In this document: positions 52,677-60,468 of the stretch, piece after piece
Position numbering within the stretch: position 1 is the stretch's first letter
Layout of the letters: each line of letters begins with the position of its first letter
Translations under genes and position numbers: made by a program
Assembly (NCBI GenBank): GCA_036821185.1
Contig: DAISKD010000003.1
Coordinates: 160,198 to 224,197 of the forward strand
From: CALJTV01 sp036821185
GTDB taxonomy: Bacteria; Chloroflexota; Dehalococcoidia; GIF9; UBA5629
Direction: 5' to 3'
Length of the DNA: 64,000 nt
Notes under the pieces: generated by a model
The model's input: only the letters and a program-made list of their open reading frames with translations
What the model was told of the DNA's origin: nothing
The model's database searches: none

Positions 52677-53390
52677 TTAGGCTTTGGCTCTGCCCATTGG
52701 CAGCACTTTCAGCCCCATTCCAGGTTCTACATCGAAGCTGATAATGTTGCCGGTGTTTTTGTCAGCGCCTCTTATTTTTGCCACCTCAAGCACCTTGACC
52801 AGTTTTTCGCCCACCTCCTCTATCCGCAGGCGCAGGTGGGCATCGCATACCGAGCCTATTCTTATAAGTAGCTGTTCGTCAAAGGCATAAGTATGCGCTA
52901 CGTTCAATATCGTTTTGCCGCTATCGCACAAGCTTTTGCAGGCTTCAAAGTAACGGATTACCTCCTCCGTGGAGCTATGGGCTACAAATGGTGTGACGGC
53001 GTCTACGACTACCACCTTGTATTCGGGGTGCGCCTCAATGCCTTTGATAATGGTATTGAAAGCATTGTTCCTTATTCCGATGCTGGACTTTATCTGAAAT
53101 ATTTTGGCCCAGCCCAGCAGTATGTAGTCAGTAATGCTCAACCCAAGGCTTTCCATCTGTTTATCTAGGCTTCTAACCGTATTTTCGGTGGTATAAAACA
53201 ACGTCCTCAGCTTACTTTGGAGAGAAGACCAGGTCATTTGCTGAACGAGGACGGACTTGCCTGAATCTGACTGTCCTTCCAGGAGGACTAGTGAGCCCAT
53301 AGGTATGCCACCTCCCAGCCTTTTGTCTATTTCGGACTGCCCGGTGCATACGGTCAATTCTTTTTTGGGCTCATTTTCCACCTGTGGCAC
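52677..53390 (-). CDS. arlH: ArlH/FlaH-like KaiC-family protein
   Basis: A 237-aa RecA/KaiC-like protein. N-terminal TGQSEIDKRLGGGIP, Walker A GQSDSGKS (39-46), and Walker B VVVVD (~126-130) followed by AVTPFVAHSS. In archaea ArlH binds ATP, interacts with ArlI and forms the cytoplasmic ring under the motor; it is diagnostic for archaella, since type IV pili and Tad systems lack it. Located directly ahead of arlI, as in archaea. Confidence 0.93.
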   Translation of the reverse strand: MPQVENEPKKELTVCTGQSEIDKRLGGGIPMGSLVLLEGQSDSGKSVLVQQMTWSSLQSKLRTLFYTTENTVRSLDKQMESLGLSITDYILLGWAKIFQIKSSIGIRNNAFNTIIKGIEAHPEYKVVVVDAVTPFVAHSSTEEVIRYFEACKSLCDSGKTILNVAHTYAFDEQLLIRIGSVCDAHLRLRIEEVGEKLVKVLEVAKIRGADKNTGNIISFDVEPGMGLKVLPMGRAKA

Positions 53391-53395
53391 TTTCT

Positions 53396-53902
53396 TTACC
53401 TCCTGAAAAGTAGTCTGGTGGTGATGCCATTATGTGTTGAAACAGTCACCTGGTTGGTGACGTTTTCGCTCACTGGGGTGGAAAGCCTTAGAACGATGTC
53501 CATTTCTTCTCCTGGGTCCAGGATATTTGGCTGAACGGTTTCGGGCAGTCCCTGAAACGAGATGCCGGAGATGCTCCAGCCGGGTGTTGTCTGCCCGTAC
53601 GGTAGGCGGACCGTGTCCCCGTTGCCGTACCTCAAAATAACGTCCCAATCGGGGAACTTAGAGATCGGTATATTTCCTTCGTTCAGCAATGTTATGGTCA
53701 CCTGGTCGCCCTGTATATTGGTATCGGCTCCTGTGGCAGTTATCTGGGTAAGCGTCCTTTCGCTAAACAGCTTCTGGATTTCGTTCCAGGACTGACTGAA
53801 TTCGTCTACTAAGTGCAGTGAAACCATCATCACGTTTGCTGCTCCAAACAGTATCAGACAGATACAAGCCAGGGTTATGATCAGGTTCTCCATTGTCTTC
53901 AC
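53396..53902 (-). CDS. ArlF-like archaellum stator component
   Basis: A 168-aa protein with one N-terminal span (~7-28) and a C-terminal beta-sandwich-like part, including QVTITLLNEGNIPISKFPDWDV split over strands and ILDPGEEMDIVLRL. This matches the layout of ArlF/ArlG, which sit outside the membrane and in archaea contact the S-layer. Assignment to F or G is from gene order. It begins with GTG at 53902 immediately at the preceding stop (TAGTG), or ATG 53893. It is 5 bp before arlH. Confidence 0.75.
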   Translation of the reverse strand: MKTMENLIITLACICLILFGAANVMMVSLHLVDEFSQSWNEIQKLFSERTLTQITATGADTNIQGDQVTITLLNEGNIPISKFPDWDVILRYGNGDTVRLPYGQTTPGWSISGISFQGLPETVQPNILDPGEEMDIVLRLSTPVSENVTNQVTVSTHNGITTRLLFRR

Positions 53903-54369
53903 TACAGGCTAAATAATTGCCAGTCTGATATCCCGTTGTGGGTAACTACTTTAACGAACTGCGTACCGGATCGGACCTCCTGTAAATGGATGGTAATCTT
54001 CAAGGTCGAAGATGGTTTCCAAGTGTCGCTACTGTCCTCGAGGGTGTAGTCCCAATATGGCAGCGGTGAGCCAGCGGTTCCAAATGGTATTCTGGCGAAG
54101 TTCCCTTCGGGACCGAAGAAGACATCGCTCCTTTCGATGGCACCGATGGTCGAGGCGCCTATGTTCTTTATCCAGATATAAACATCTGTGCCGTTAGAGG
54201 AGATCTCGATAATTTCGATGTTGCTCCTGATACGGTCATCTATCCTCTGGACAGCGTCTGTCAATGCCCCGCTGGTACCGGTTATCAGGGGGTATACCGC
54301 ATTGACTATGACCATGGTGCAGACTACACCAGCGATGATGAGCAGGATGGTAACCAGTGCCTTATCCAT
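53902..54369 (-). CDS. ArlG-like archaellum stator component
   Basis: A 155-aa protein: N-terminal span (~5-27), then a beta-rich domain with IEISSNGTDVYIWIKNIGA, the ArlF/ArlG-type strand pair, and VFFGPEGNFARIPFG. Resembles its neighbour in layout, so the two could form the heteromeric stator filament described for ArlF/ArlG. It starts 8 bp inside the preceding ArlC/D/E-like gene. Confidence 0.75.
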   Translation of the reverse strand: MDKALVTILLIIAGVVCTMVIVNAVYPLITGTSGALTDAVQRIDDRIRSNIEIIEISSNGTDVYIWIKNIGASTIGAIERSDVFFGPEGNFARIPFGTAGSPLPYWDYTLEDSSDTWKPSSTLKITIHLQEVRSGTQFVKVVTHNGISDWQLFSL

Positions 54370-55069
54370 CCGATGCCTCCTTCATCATGGTTAGGATGGA
54401 GAGCAGGGTGTTTTCGTGATGCTCACTTGCCAGCAGGTTGTCCAGCTGGGCGAGTATCGCCAGATAGTCCTTGGCGCTTATAATCTTGCTGGTGCCGTTT
54501 TCGCGCGGCGAAAGTCTTATTAGTCTGATAAGCGCATCTCTCACTTCGGTGGGGAAATGGCGCATGGTGTAGGCTATTTCAACAAGGGCTTCAGCCCTTT
54601 CTTTGCCCAGAGTGGCAGTTGCCTGGTCTACCCACTGGGTGAGCCCGGCAATCATCACCAGGTCAAAATTGCTGCCCTGTGCTGATTTGGCCAGTTGCCT
54701 TCTAGGCCTGGCCGGTGGCGAATAGTTGTCTATGGAGTGAAGCAATTCTAGGTCAGAGGCCGAAGGCTCGGCGGTCACGAACTGGTAGTCGTGTGTTGCT
54801 ATCTTTTCTTTTTCTGTCTCGGCAGGTTTGGGCTGCGTGATAGTCCTGCTACCTCTCAGCGAGCTCTTGTCCTCTTCTATTGCGTATCTATCGTTGTCCG
54901 ACGAACTGGCACTATCATCAGTGGTGGGGATCCTGATGGTATTGAGGGAGGTGAAAGGGTTGCTCAGGTGCAGGTAATGCTCCCTTATGTCCAGAAGGAT
55001 TGCTTTTATTTCATTCTTCAGGACTTTGATTTCGTCTTCTAGGGCTGTTATCCTCTGTTCCAGTCCCAT
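54362..55069 (-). CDS. ArlC/D/E-like cytoplasmic archaellum protein
   Basis: A 235-aa soluble protein. The N-terminal ~35 residues are a coiled coil (MGLEQRITALEDEIKVLKNE), then a variable linker, and a C-terminal FlaD/E-type domain (~140-230) with MIAGLTQWVDQATATLGKER and EIAYTMRHFPTEVRDALIRL. Euryarchaeal archaella use ArlC, D and E as cytoplasmic ring/switch components that receive chemotaxis input; here one protein seems to serve. AAGGGG lies ~8 bases before the ATG, just after the intergenic hairpin. Confidence 0.78.
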   Translation of the reverse strand: MGLEQRITALEDEIKVLKNEIKAILLDIREHYLHLSNPFTSLNTIRIPTTDDSASSSDNDRYAIEEDKSSLRGSRTITQPKPAETEKEKIATHDYQFVTAEPSASDLELLHSIDNYSPPARPRRQLAKSAQGSNFDLVMIAGLTQWVDQATATLGKERAEALVEIAYTMRHFPTEVRDALIRLIRLSPRENGTSKIISAKDYLAILAQLDNLLASEHHENTLLSILTMMKEASDG

Positions 55070-55086
55070 TTCAGATCCCCTTTTTG

Positions 55087-55126
55087 TTTCTCGGGCATCC
55101 CCACCTCAGTGAGGATGCCCGAGAAA
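55087..55126 (-). promoter_or_regulatory. intercistronic hairpin after the archaellin gene
   Basis: TTTCTCGGGCATCC (55087-55100) and GGATGCCCGAGAAA (55113-55126) form a perfect 14-bp stem with a 12-base loop. On the minus (coding) strand it is followed by AAAAAGGGG, not by a U-tract, so it is not a classical terminator. Likely roles are protecting the 3' end of a processed archaellin mRNA or partial attenuation, either of which would favour archaellin over the motor genes. Confidence 0.75.
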
Positions 55127-55163
55127 TGAGTTCAGGACAGTGCCCCACCGACGGATACCTTTA

Positions 55164-55784
55164 TTAGTACAGGTCCATAACGGCATCCAGCTCGGGTGGC
55201 AGTGTCCGCTGCACGATGATGGTGGAGCCGAGAGCAGGCTTCACTTGTAATGAGAATTTGTCATTGGGTCCAAGCGGTGCTAGTAACGGGCTGTTCCTTC
55301 CATCTATGTTGTTCAGGTCAATCTCGATTTGGAACTGCTCTCCCACCTCTAGAAGGTTGTCACCGTCTGAGGCGCCTATTGGGACAATATTCCATGCTAT
55401 GTTGGGCCAGTATTCATTTTCTGTCTTAAGACTGATGACTGTCTTATTTTGCCCCGCGGTAGCACCCCAATTGGGCGTCATGTCGATCGGGTTACCGGCA
55501 ACGGCGTTCTTTACTGTGACAATGAGATTTGTCAGCGTCTGAGTCGCGTTGTCAGCATAGCCGATGACTGAGCCGGATACCTCTAGATTTGATTTTGCCT
55601 GCTCGACGCCGGCGAAGATGACCTCCTTGCCTCTCTCTGCGGAGAACAGCCCGGCACTCAGCACAGCGTAGCCGAACACAGCAGCTACGGTGACGAAGGC
55701 GATGAGTATGATGGCTGTTTCCAGACCGGTCATGCCTCGCTCTCCTTTGTGTATTCTTGATATTGCTTTGATGAGTTTATCCAC
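55164..55784 (-). CDS. archaellin (ArlB/FlaB-like filament subunit)
   Basis: A 206-aa archaellin. A class III signal KGERG is followed by MTGLETAIILIAFVTVAAVF; cleavage after Gly17 would leave Glu at position 5 of the mature chain. The hydrophobic helix continues AVLSAGLFSAERGKEVI, close to archaellins of Methanomicrobia as I know them, and unlike bacterial flagellin or type IV pilin (no methylated Phe at +1). The C-terminal ~140 residues form the variable beta domain, with a few N-x-T sites (NAT, NKT). Starts with GTG at 55784, six bases after AAAGGAGG. Not followed by a second archaellin gene. Confidence 0.92.
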   Translation of the reverse strand: MDKLIKAISRIHKGERGMTGLETAIILIAFVTVAAVFGYAVLSAGLFSAERGKEVIFAGVEQAKSNLEVSGSVIGYADNATQTLTNLIVTVKNAVAGNPIDMTPNWGATAGQNKTVISLKTENEYWPNIAWNIVPIGASDGDNLLEVGEQFQIEIDLNNIDGRNSPLLAPLGPNDKFSLQVKPALGSTIIVQRTLPPELDAVMDLY

Positions 55785-55898
55785 TTGTTACCTCCTTTCG
55801 CTAGGTCTGTGATGGCGTGATGCCATTCTATTTGTTTATATTGATCGTCTTACATCTTTCTGCTCTCACCTCCTTTGCATCATTAGGTTTAATGTGGT
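55785..55898 (-). promoter_or_regulatory. archaellin leader with two strong ribosome sites
   Basis: On the minus strand AAAGGAGGTG occurs at 55867-55876 and AAAGGAGG at 55791-55798; only the second serves archaellin. The first is followed, after 11 bases, by ATG directly followed by TAA (55850-55855), a start-stop pair. A small hairpin ATGGC-GTGAT-GCCAT (55812-55826) and an inverted repeat TGGTC/GACCA near 55885-55905 also lie here. No good -35/-10 pair was found, so another sigma factor or read-through from the upstream receiver gene is possible. Confidence 0.5.
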
Positions 55899-56387
55899 CT
55901 AAATCTTGACCAGAGCGAAACTTCGCTGGTTTGAGAAAAGCACCAGCCGCCACAAGTTGGTTATGCGCACTGCTGCGGCGAGCTCATCGCGGTTGACGCT
56001 TTTTGTCAGGTAACCTGATATACCGCTGGCGATCGCCGGTGCCAGCAGTGCATGGTCGTCACTGAGGACGATGATGCTGGCTTGCTCGGCAGCCTTTTTG
56101 AGCGGGCGTATTACCTTTTTCAGGCGTTCTACTTTTTCAGAGGTGTGATCGACCTCAGGTTCAATATCTACGATGATGGTGTCCGGAGTAAGGGTCTTCA
56201 TCTGGTTAATTGCGGTATGGCTGTCAGGCACCTCGGCTATCACTTCTATTCCGTTTTCGCCTTCTAACATTTGCCTCAAGCCTTCGCGCATCGCCTGTCT
56301 GGATTCAATGAGCATTACACGTATGGTGTTATCGTGATTATCACCGTGTATAGAATCAGATAGATGGCTGTGGACCGCTATATCCAT
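55899..56387 (-). CDS. atypical receiver-domain protein next to archaellin
   Basis: A 162-aa receiver-like protein without output domain: VMLIESRQAMREGLRQML where active receivers have an acidic pair (DD), phospho-Asp position in IIVDIEPEVD, Lys in GYLTKSVNRDEL. The Asp pair is reduced to Glu-Ser, so phosphorylation is doubtful. The sequence stops shortly after the receiver (ending FALVKI), as if a NarL-type DNA-binding domain had been lost. ATG 56387 has GGGGGA upstream; the frame extends to 56480 without similarity. Confidence 0.75.
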   Translation of the reverse strand: MDIAVHSHLSDSIHGDNHDNTIRVMLIESRQAMREGLRQMLEGENGIEVIAEVPDSHTAINQMKTLTPDTIIVDIEPEVDHTSEKVERLKKVIRPLKKAAEQASIIVLSDDHALLAPAIASGISGYLTKSVNRDELAAAVRITNLWRLVLFSNQRSFALVKI

Positions 56388-56556
56388 TGTTATCCCCCGC
56401 TGTGCTAAAGTGTTTGTGATTATTGTGACAGTTAGGGCAAAGGGGCTGGAAGTGCTAAAAAGGCAATAAAAACCGACCAAAAAGCTAATGTTTTGCGAGC
56501 AGAAAAGTTAGTGGGATGGGCGCCTGACTGTTCGGGTAACTGTAAATGACAAAGCA

Positions 56557-56580
56557 AAAAGCCCCTTTATCGGGGCTTTT
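56557..56580 (-). terminator. Rho-independent terminator (works on both strands)
   Basis: AAAAGCCCC (56557-56565) and GGGGCTTTT (56572-56580) form a 9-bp stem with a six-base loop, followed on the minus strand by TTTTTGCTTTG. It ends the kinase/regulator transcript just after the stop at 56613 and separates it from the receiver/archaellum genes. Confidence 0.85.
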
Positions 56581-56612
56581 GCGGGGTAGCCAGTGATACC
56601 TCATGGCTGAGG

Positions 56613-57242
56613 TCAGAGGATGTTTCTGCGATAGGCTTCAGCCACTGCTTGTGCCCTATCGGTAACCTCCAGTTTTTCAAAGATGGCGTTGGTCTCCCTT
56701 TTGACCGTAGCCTCGCTGACAAATAGCTTCTGGCTGATCTGTTTGTTAGTGGCACCAGCGGCGATAAGCCTGAGGATTTCAAGCTGGCGCGGCGTAAGCA
56801 GGTTATTGCGGTTGAGCCTGGAAAAGGTGGCGAAGGTGTGGAACAAACTCTGAGTAACCTCAGGTGACAGCGGCGCTTTGCCGTAGTAGGCTGACTTCAC
56901 TGCATTTACCAGTTCCTCTTGGCTGATAGCTTTGACCAGGTAGCCGCTGGCACCGGCTTCAGCTGCTTGAGCTAAGTACTTGTCTTCATAACCGGTTAGG
57001 ATAACTATTTTGGCATCGCACCCCCGCTCTCTGAGCTGCCTGGTCGCCTCAATGCCGCTCATATCCGACATCTTGGCGTCCATCAAGATAACGTCTGGCA
57101 ACAGCTTTTCTACTTCTTTGAGCGCTTTTTCTCCACAGTCCGCCTCACCTACTACTTTGATGGCAGGATCGAGCTGTAGCATGCTGCGCAATCCTTCTCT
57201 GACGACACGGTGGTCATCAACTATCATGACTTTGATGGCCAT
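56613..57242 (-). CDS. NarL/LuxR-family response regulator
   Basis: A 209-aa regulator: VDDHRVVREGLRSM, phospho-Asp in ILMDAKMSDMSG, Lys in YLVKAISQEEL, and LuxR helix-turn-helix LTPRQLEILRLIAAGATNKQI then SEATVKRETNAIFEKLEV. Start ATG 57242 is fixed by AAAGGAGGT just upstream. It overlaps the 3' end of its kinase gene by 26 bp. As the nearest intact regulator to the archaellum operon, it is a candidate controller. Confidence 0.93.
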   Translation of the reverse strand: MAIKVMIVDDHRVVREGLRSMLQLDPAIKVVGEADCGEKALKEVEKLLPDVILMDAKMSDMSGIEATRQLRERGCDAKIVILTGYEDKYLAQAAEAGASGYLVKAISQEELVNAVKSAYYGKAPLSPEVTQSLFHTFATFSRLNRNNLLTPRQLEILRLIAAGATNKQISQKLFVSEATVKRETNAIFEKLEVTDRAQAVAEAYRRNIL

Positions 57243-58860
57243 GGCTACCTCCTTTGACATTGGTAGGTAATGACGGTACACTGTTGCCGCTTTTACCCTC
57301 ACGCTTTTTGATGGGGATGCCTAAAGTTATGCTGGTCCCGGCGCCTGGGCGCGATTCTATCTGTAGTTCACCACCGACCATGTTCGCCCTTTCTTGCATG
57401 CTCAACAAGCCGATGTTCCTATTTTCATGGACGCTCTCCGTTACCTTGGCGAGGTCGAATCCTATACCATTGTCTGTTACCGAGATTCGCACTGCATCTG
57501 GCAAGAAGCGGATGACGAGCTCCATTTCGCTGGCCTGAGAGTGCTTTTTAATGTTGTTCAGCGCTTCCAGCACTATACGGTATATGGTTATTTCTTGGGG
57601 CCAGGTGAGGGGATGGGGTTTACCCTGCGCCGCAAAGTGACAGAAGATCCCGGTCTCCTTTTCCATTGCTCTGAGGTGGTACTGCAGGGCTTCCAATAAG
57701 CCGAGTTCGCTAAGCAAGTTGGGCCGGAGATTGATGATGATGCGGCGGATCTCGCGGATGGACTGGTCGATTATTTGATTAGCTTGTTCCAGTTCTGTGG
57801 TGGCATCGCTGATCTGTCCCCTGGCGATCAAAGCTTTGGCCGTCTGGCTGTGATAAGAGGCGCTGACGATCCACTGAACGACGGTGTCGTGGAGTTCATC
57901 AGACACCCTTGAGCGTTCCTCTTCTTGCGCTTGCAGGACTTTTTTAACCAGGCGGGAGAGCCTTGATTTTTCCACCTTAATCTTGTCGAAGAGGTTGGCG
58001 TTCTCTATGGCTGTTGCCGCCTGACCCGCGAGTATGGTGAGCATTTCAAGGTCGTACCGGGTGAACAGTCTCCTGTGGGTCTTATTACCTACTTTCAGGA
58101 CACCTATGGTCTTGCCCCGGCTGATGAGGGGGATATACAGCGTGCTGGTAATGCCATAATGGTACTTTGCCTGTGATACGGGCAAGTCGTTGACCTGGAT
58201 GGGTGCTACATTTGCGATAGCTTTGTAGGACAGTGGCTCGTCTGATCTGGTGACTGGCTCTCCAATTGCCTCCTGTGGCACCCCGATTCCTGCTTTAAGT
58301 ACTAGCTCTTGAGAGGAGTCATTCAGCAACATCAGGCTTACGGTATCCGCCCTAGTCTCGGCGCTTACCGTCCTGACGATGTAATTGCACAGCTTGTCAA
58401 TTTGTAATTCCGAGATAATGGACCTGGTAACTTCGAATAGCGGCATGAGCGCTTTTAGGCGAGTATACTCTTTCAGGGAGTGTACCTTTTCCATCGCCTC
58501 AGCGCAAGTTGAGATAAGCTGGGCCTGGCTAAATGGCCTTATCAGGATGGAGTGCACGCCGGCTGCGACCGCCTCTATAAGTGTGTGGTAGGAATGGTCG
58601 TCAACTATAATAATGGCGCCAATCTCAGGGTCGAACAGGCGTGACCTCTTGATCAACTCGGTGGCGCTGAAGTCTGGAAGGTTGAGATCTGTGACCAGCA
58701 GCTCAATGGTGTTTTCTGCGATGATTGCCAGGGCTTCCTGACCGTGGGTAGCGCCGCTAACGGAGTAGCCCTCGTCTATAAGGGCTCTTGCCACCATCTC
58801 GAGCAGGCTGGGCTCACTCTCAACAACCAGGACTGTTCCTCTGACCACAGCACCTCCCAT
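57217..58860 (-). CDS. soluble receiver-GAF-HisKA_3 histidine kinase
   Basis: A 547-aa cytosolic kinase. N-terminal receiver (~8-125) in which the acidic pair reads VESE and the conserved Lys is Arg (ILIRPFSQ), though the phospho-Asp in VTDLNLPDFS remains; a GAF domain (~145-300); HisKA_3 with His in VSDELHDTVVQW; and an ATPase domain with DNGIGFDLAK. NarL-type partner lies downstream. Start could be ATG 58860 or GTG 58848, which has GGGAGG four bases before it. No membrane span. Confidence 0.9.
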   Translation of the reverse strand: MGGAVVRGTVLVVESEPSLLEMVARALIDEGYSVSGATHGQEALAIIAENTIELLVTDLNLPDFSATELIKRSRLFDPEIGAIIIVDDHSYHTLIEAVAAGVHSILIRPFSQAQLISTCAEAMEKVHSLKEYTRLKALMPLFEVTRSIISELQIDKLCNYIVRTVSAETRADTVSLMLLNDSSQELVLKAGIGVPQEAIGEPVTRSDEPLSYKAIANVAPIQVNDLPVSQAKYHYGITSTLYIPLISRGKTIGVLKVGNKTHRRLFTRYDLEMLTILAGQAATAIENANLFDKIKVEKSRLSRLVKKVLQAQEEERSRVSDELHDTVVQWIVSASYHSQTAKALIARGQISDATTELEQANQIIDQSIREIRRIIINLRPNLLSELGLLEALQYHLRAMEKETGIFCHFAAQGKPHPLTWPQEITIYRIVLEALNNIKKHSQASEMELVIRFLPDAVRISVTDNGIGFDLAKVTESVHENRNIGLLSMQERANMVGGELQIESRPGAGTSITLGIPIKKREGKSGNSVPSLPTNVKGGSHGHQSHDS

Positions 58861-58959
58861 TACTATAATGGTACTGCTAGCACCTGCGCCGTTTTGCTGT
58901 CCGCTGCCCCACAGCCAACAAATCTTCTATTGTAACCAGTCTATCTCATTTTCCCCTGA

Positions 58960-59718
58960 CTAAGACCGCCTTGATAATTGACCGCTAAAGGTAGAAAGCC
59001 GTAACGCCGTCCGTTTTTGGAGAGGTTCTGCGTTGCTATTCCTGCTGAGTTCTCCCAGCAGCGAGGCTGGGTAATGCAAGACAAATGTCCCCTCAAAATT
59101 CTTATTGTTCGCAGTGATACCGACGACGCCGGTCAAGAACTGGCTGTCATTCTGTATCTCTGGCATTTCTGCTCGGGCTAGTTCTAAGAAAGCCCGGACG
59201 GTGTCTATTATGATGACCGGTGGTGAGTATTGTGGTCGGGTGCAGAGTTCTGCACCTACAGAGGCAAGTGAGTAGCCGAGCATGGTGCTTACTTGCCAGA
59301 AATCGTACCCCTGGTCTTGAACTGGTGCCTCAGACGTGTTTATTGCCATATATCGGGTAAGTCCGGAGAGGAAGCTAACGAACTCCAGCTGGAAGGCTAA
59401 TGCTATACAACCGCTGGTGCAGTTGGGTGCGTTTAAGTACATGTATAGCGCACTGACTGTAGCTGTTGGTCCGCCAAGTCTCTTTGTGGCAACGTCTTCT
59501 TCCGTCGGCTCCAGCTTCAGTAGCCGTGCTGCTGTGTCCTGGGGAGTCATTCTGAGCAGGCGCCGGCTGCTATGCTCGATAGTGTCCTTGATGATTCGCT
59601 CCCAGGTTTTAAGACTTTCGTGGTCTGTCAAGTCTTCTTCGACAGCGGTGAGCCGCAGTGGTTTCACGGGACTTCCGGCACCAGTTCTTTGCATGCTGGC
59701 AAAAAATTTGCTTAACAT
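58960..59718 (-). CDS. divergent CheC-like protein
   Basis: A 252-aa soluble protein. The middle (LGGPTATVSALYMYLNAPNCTSGCIALAFQLE) and the following stretch (MLGYSLASVGAELCTRPQYSPPVIIID) resemble by eye the two-fold CheC fold (LGG..., strand pair, then N-terminal helix and PP). The family's catalytic ExxN motifs are not preserved (for example IEHSS instead of E-x-x-N), so phosphatase activity is unlikely. CheC acts on CheY in archaeal and Bacillus chemotaxis, so this might be a binding partner of the receivers nearby. GGGGGAAAG precedes the ATG. Assignment needs profile confirmation. Confidence 0.45.
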   Translation of the reverse strand: MLSKFFASMQRTGAGSPVKPLRLTAVEEDLTDHESLKTWERIIKDTIEHSSRRLLRMTPQDTAARLLKLEPTEEDVATKRLGGPTATVSALYMYLNAPNCTSGCIALAFQLEFVSFLSGLTRYMAINTSEAPVQDQGYDFWQVSTMLGYSLASVGAELCTRPQYSPPVIIIDTVRAFLELARAEMPEIQNDSQFLTGVVGITANNKNFEGTFVLHYPASLLGELSRNSNAEPLQKRTALRLSTFSGQLSRRS

Positions 59719-59742
59719 ACTTTCCCCCTACATCTGCAAAAG

Positions 59743-59949
59743 CTAAATATTAGAAGCGCGCTCTGCTTTTTCGGTCTTTACCCCTATAACACAACTATTG
59801 TCACAGTTCTCGTCAGCGCAGACAAGAGACGGCAGGATAGCAATTGTGAGCCAGTGTGGTACAGTATGGTGATTACCAAAGTCAGGTCTTGCGCTGTGCA
59901 CCGCGGTGTTAAAGATGTTCGGGGTGGTTGAAATTTGGTTCAGTCTCAT
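59743..59949 (-). CDS. small hypothetical protein with Cys pair
   Basis: A 68-aa frame, 24 bp before the CheC-like gene on the same strand. It includes HWLTIAILPSLVCADENCDNSCVIGV; three cysteines lie within ten residues. I do not recognise it. It lies about 30 bases after a good promoter on the same strand, which raises its likelihood, but there is no clear ribosome site. Confidence 0.4.
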   Translation of the reverse strand: MRLNQISTTPNIFNTAVHSARPDFGNHHTVPHWLTIAILPSLVCADENCDNSCVIGVKTEKAERASNI

Positions 59950-59987
59950 GGCCCCAACCTGTTTGTGCCCTGACGCAGTTAGGCTGA

Positions 59988-60017
59988 ATCATAATCTAAT
60001 CGGTTTTAATATGTCAA
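59988..60017 (-). promoter_or_regulatory. promoter of the CheC-like transcript
   Basis: On the minus strand TTGACA (60012-60017, exact) and TATGAT (59988-59993, one mismatch) are 18 bp apart. Transcription would start near 59981 and cover the small frame and the CheC-like gene. Confidence 0.65.
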
Positions 60018-60063
60018 GGTGGTGTTGGCAGGGTTAAGTGCCAGGTATGGTGAGCCGAAAGGC

Positions 60064-60092
60064 TTGACTTTTTGAGCCTGATGGCCCACAAT
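60064..60092 (+). promoter_or_regulatory. promoter of the DUF5658 gene
   Basis: TTGACT (60064-60069) and CACAAT (60087-60092) are 17 bp apart. Only four bases separate the -10 from ATG 60097, so either the message is leaderless or translation begins at ATG 60136. Confidence 0.4.
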
Positions 60093-60096
60093 CTTT

Positions 60097-60468
60097 ATGG
60101 CAGTGGGAGGAGAAACTGCTAGCTTCTGCGGTACTATGAAGTATTTCCTGGGTTTGCTCGGTGGCCTTCAAGTTGCGGACGGACTGCTGACGCAGCTTTT
60201 CGTTGGGAATGGTGTTGTTAGGGAAGGAAATCCGCTGATGGAGCCTCTAGTACTTGGGGGTGGCTTCTTATTACTGAAAGTAGCCGGGGCGGTTTTTTCT
60301 GTAGTGGTTATATACTTCACATACAGACTATTCCCGCGTCTGGCGCTAGCGGCGGCGTCGGGCATGGTTGCTTTCTATGGTGCCGTAGCCTTCTGGAATA
60401 TTCTTGTCCTGCTGGTCTTATCCGGGGCTCCCTACTTAGGCTTGTTGCAGGCGCTGGCTTACTGGTAG
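60097..60468 (+). CDS. DUF5658 family membrane protein
   Basis: A 123-aa protein (or 110 from ATG 60136) with about three spans. LQVADGLLTQLFV followed by REGNPLMEPLV is the family signature, and VVIYFTYRLFPR ends the second span. Function unknown. Its last 33 bp overlap the end of the convergent glgP gene. GGGAGGAG at 60105-60112 lies between the two possible start codons. Confidence 0.75.
   Translation: MAVGGETASFCGTMKYFLGLLGGLQVADGLLTQLFVGNGVVREGNPLMEPLVLGGGFLLLKVAGAVFSVVVIYFTYRLFPRLALAAASGMVAFYGAVAFWNILVLLVLSGAPYLGLLQALAYW

Noticed and set aside
55087..55126. Hairpin as a classical terminator
   Set aside because: Followed by A-rich, not U-rich, sequence on the coding strand, and a good ribosome site for the next gene comes at once.
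49406..55784. Type IV pilus or Tad secretion system
   Set aside because: Presence of ArlH, ArlF/G-like and ArlC/D/E-like genes, the archaellin-type signal sequence and absence of PilQ, PilM-O, PilT or TadB/C/RcpA point to an archaellum instead.
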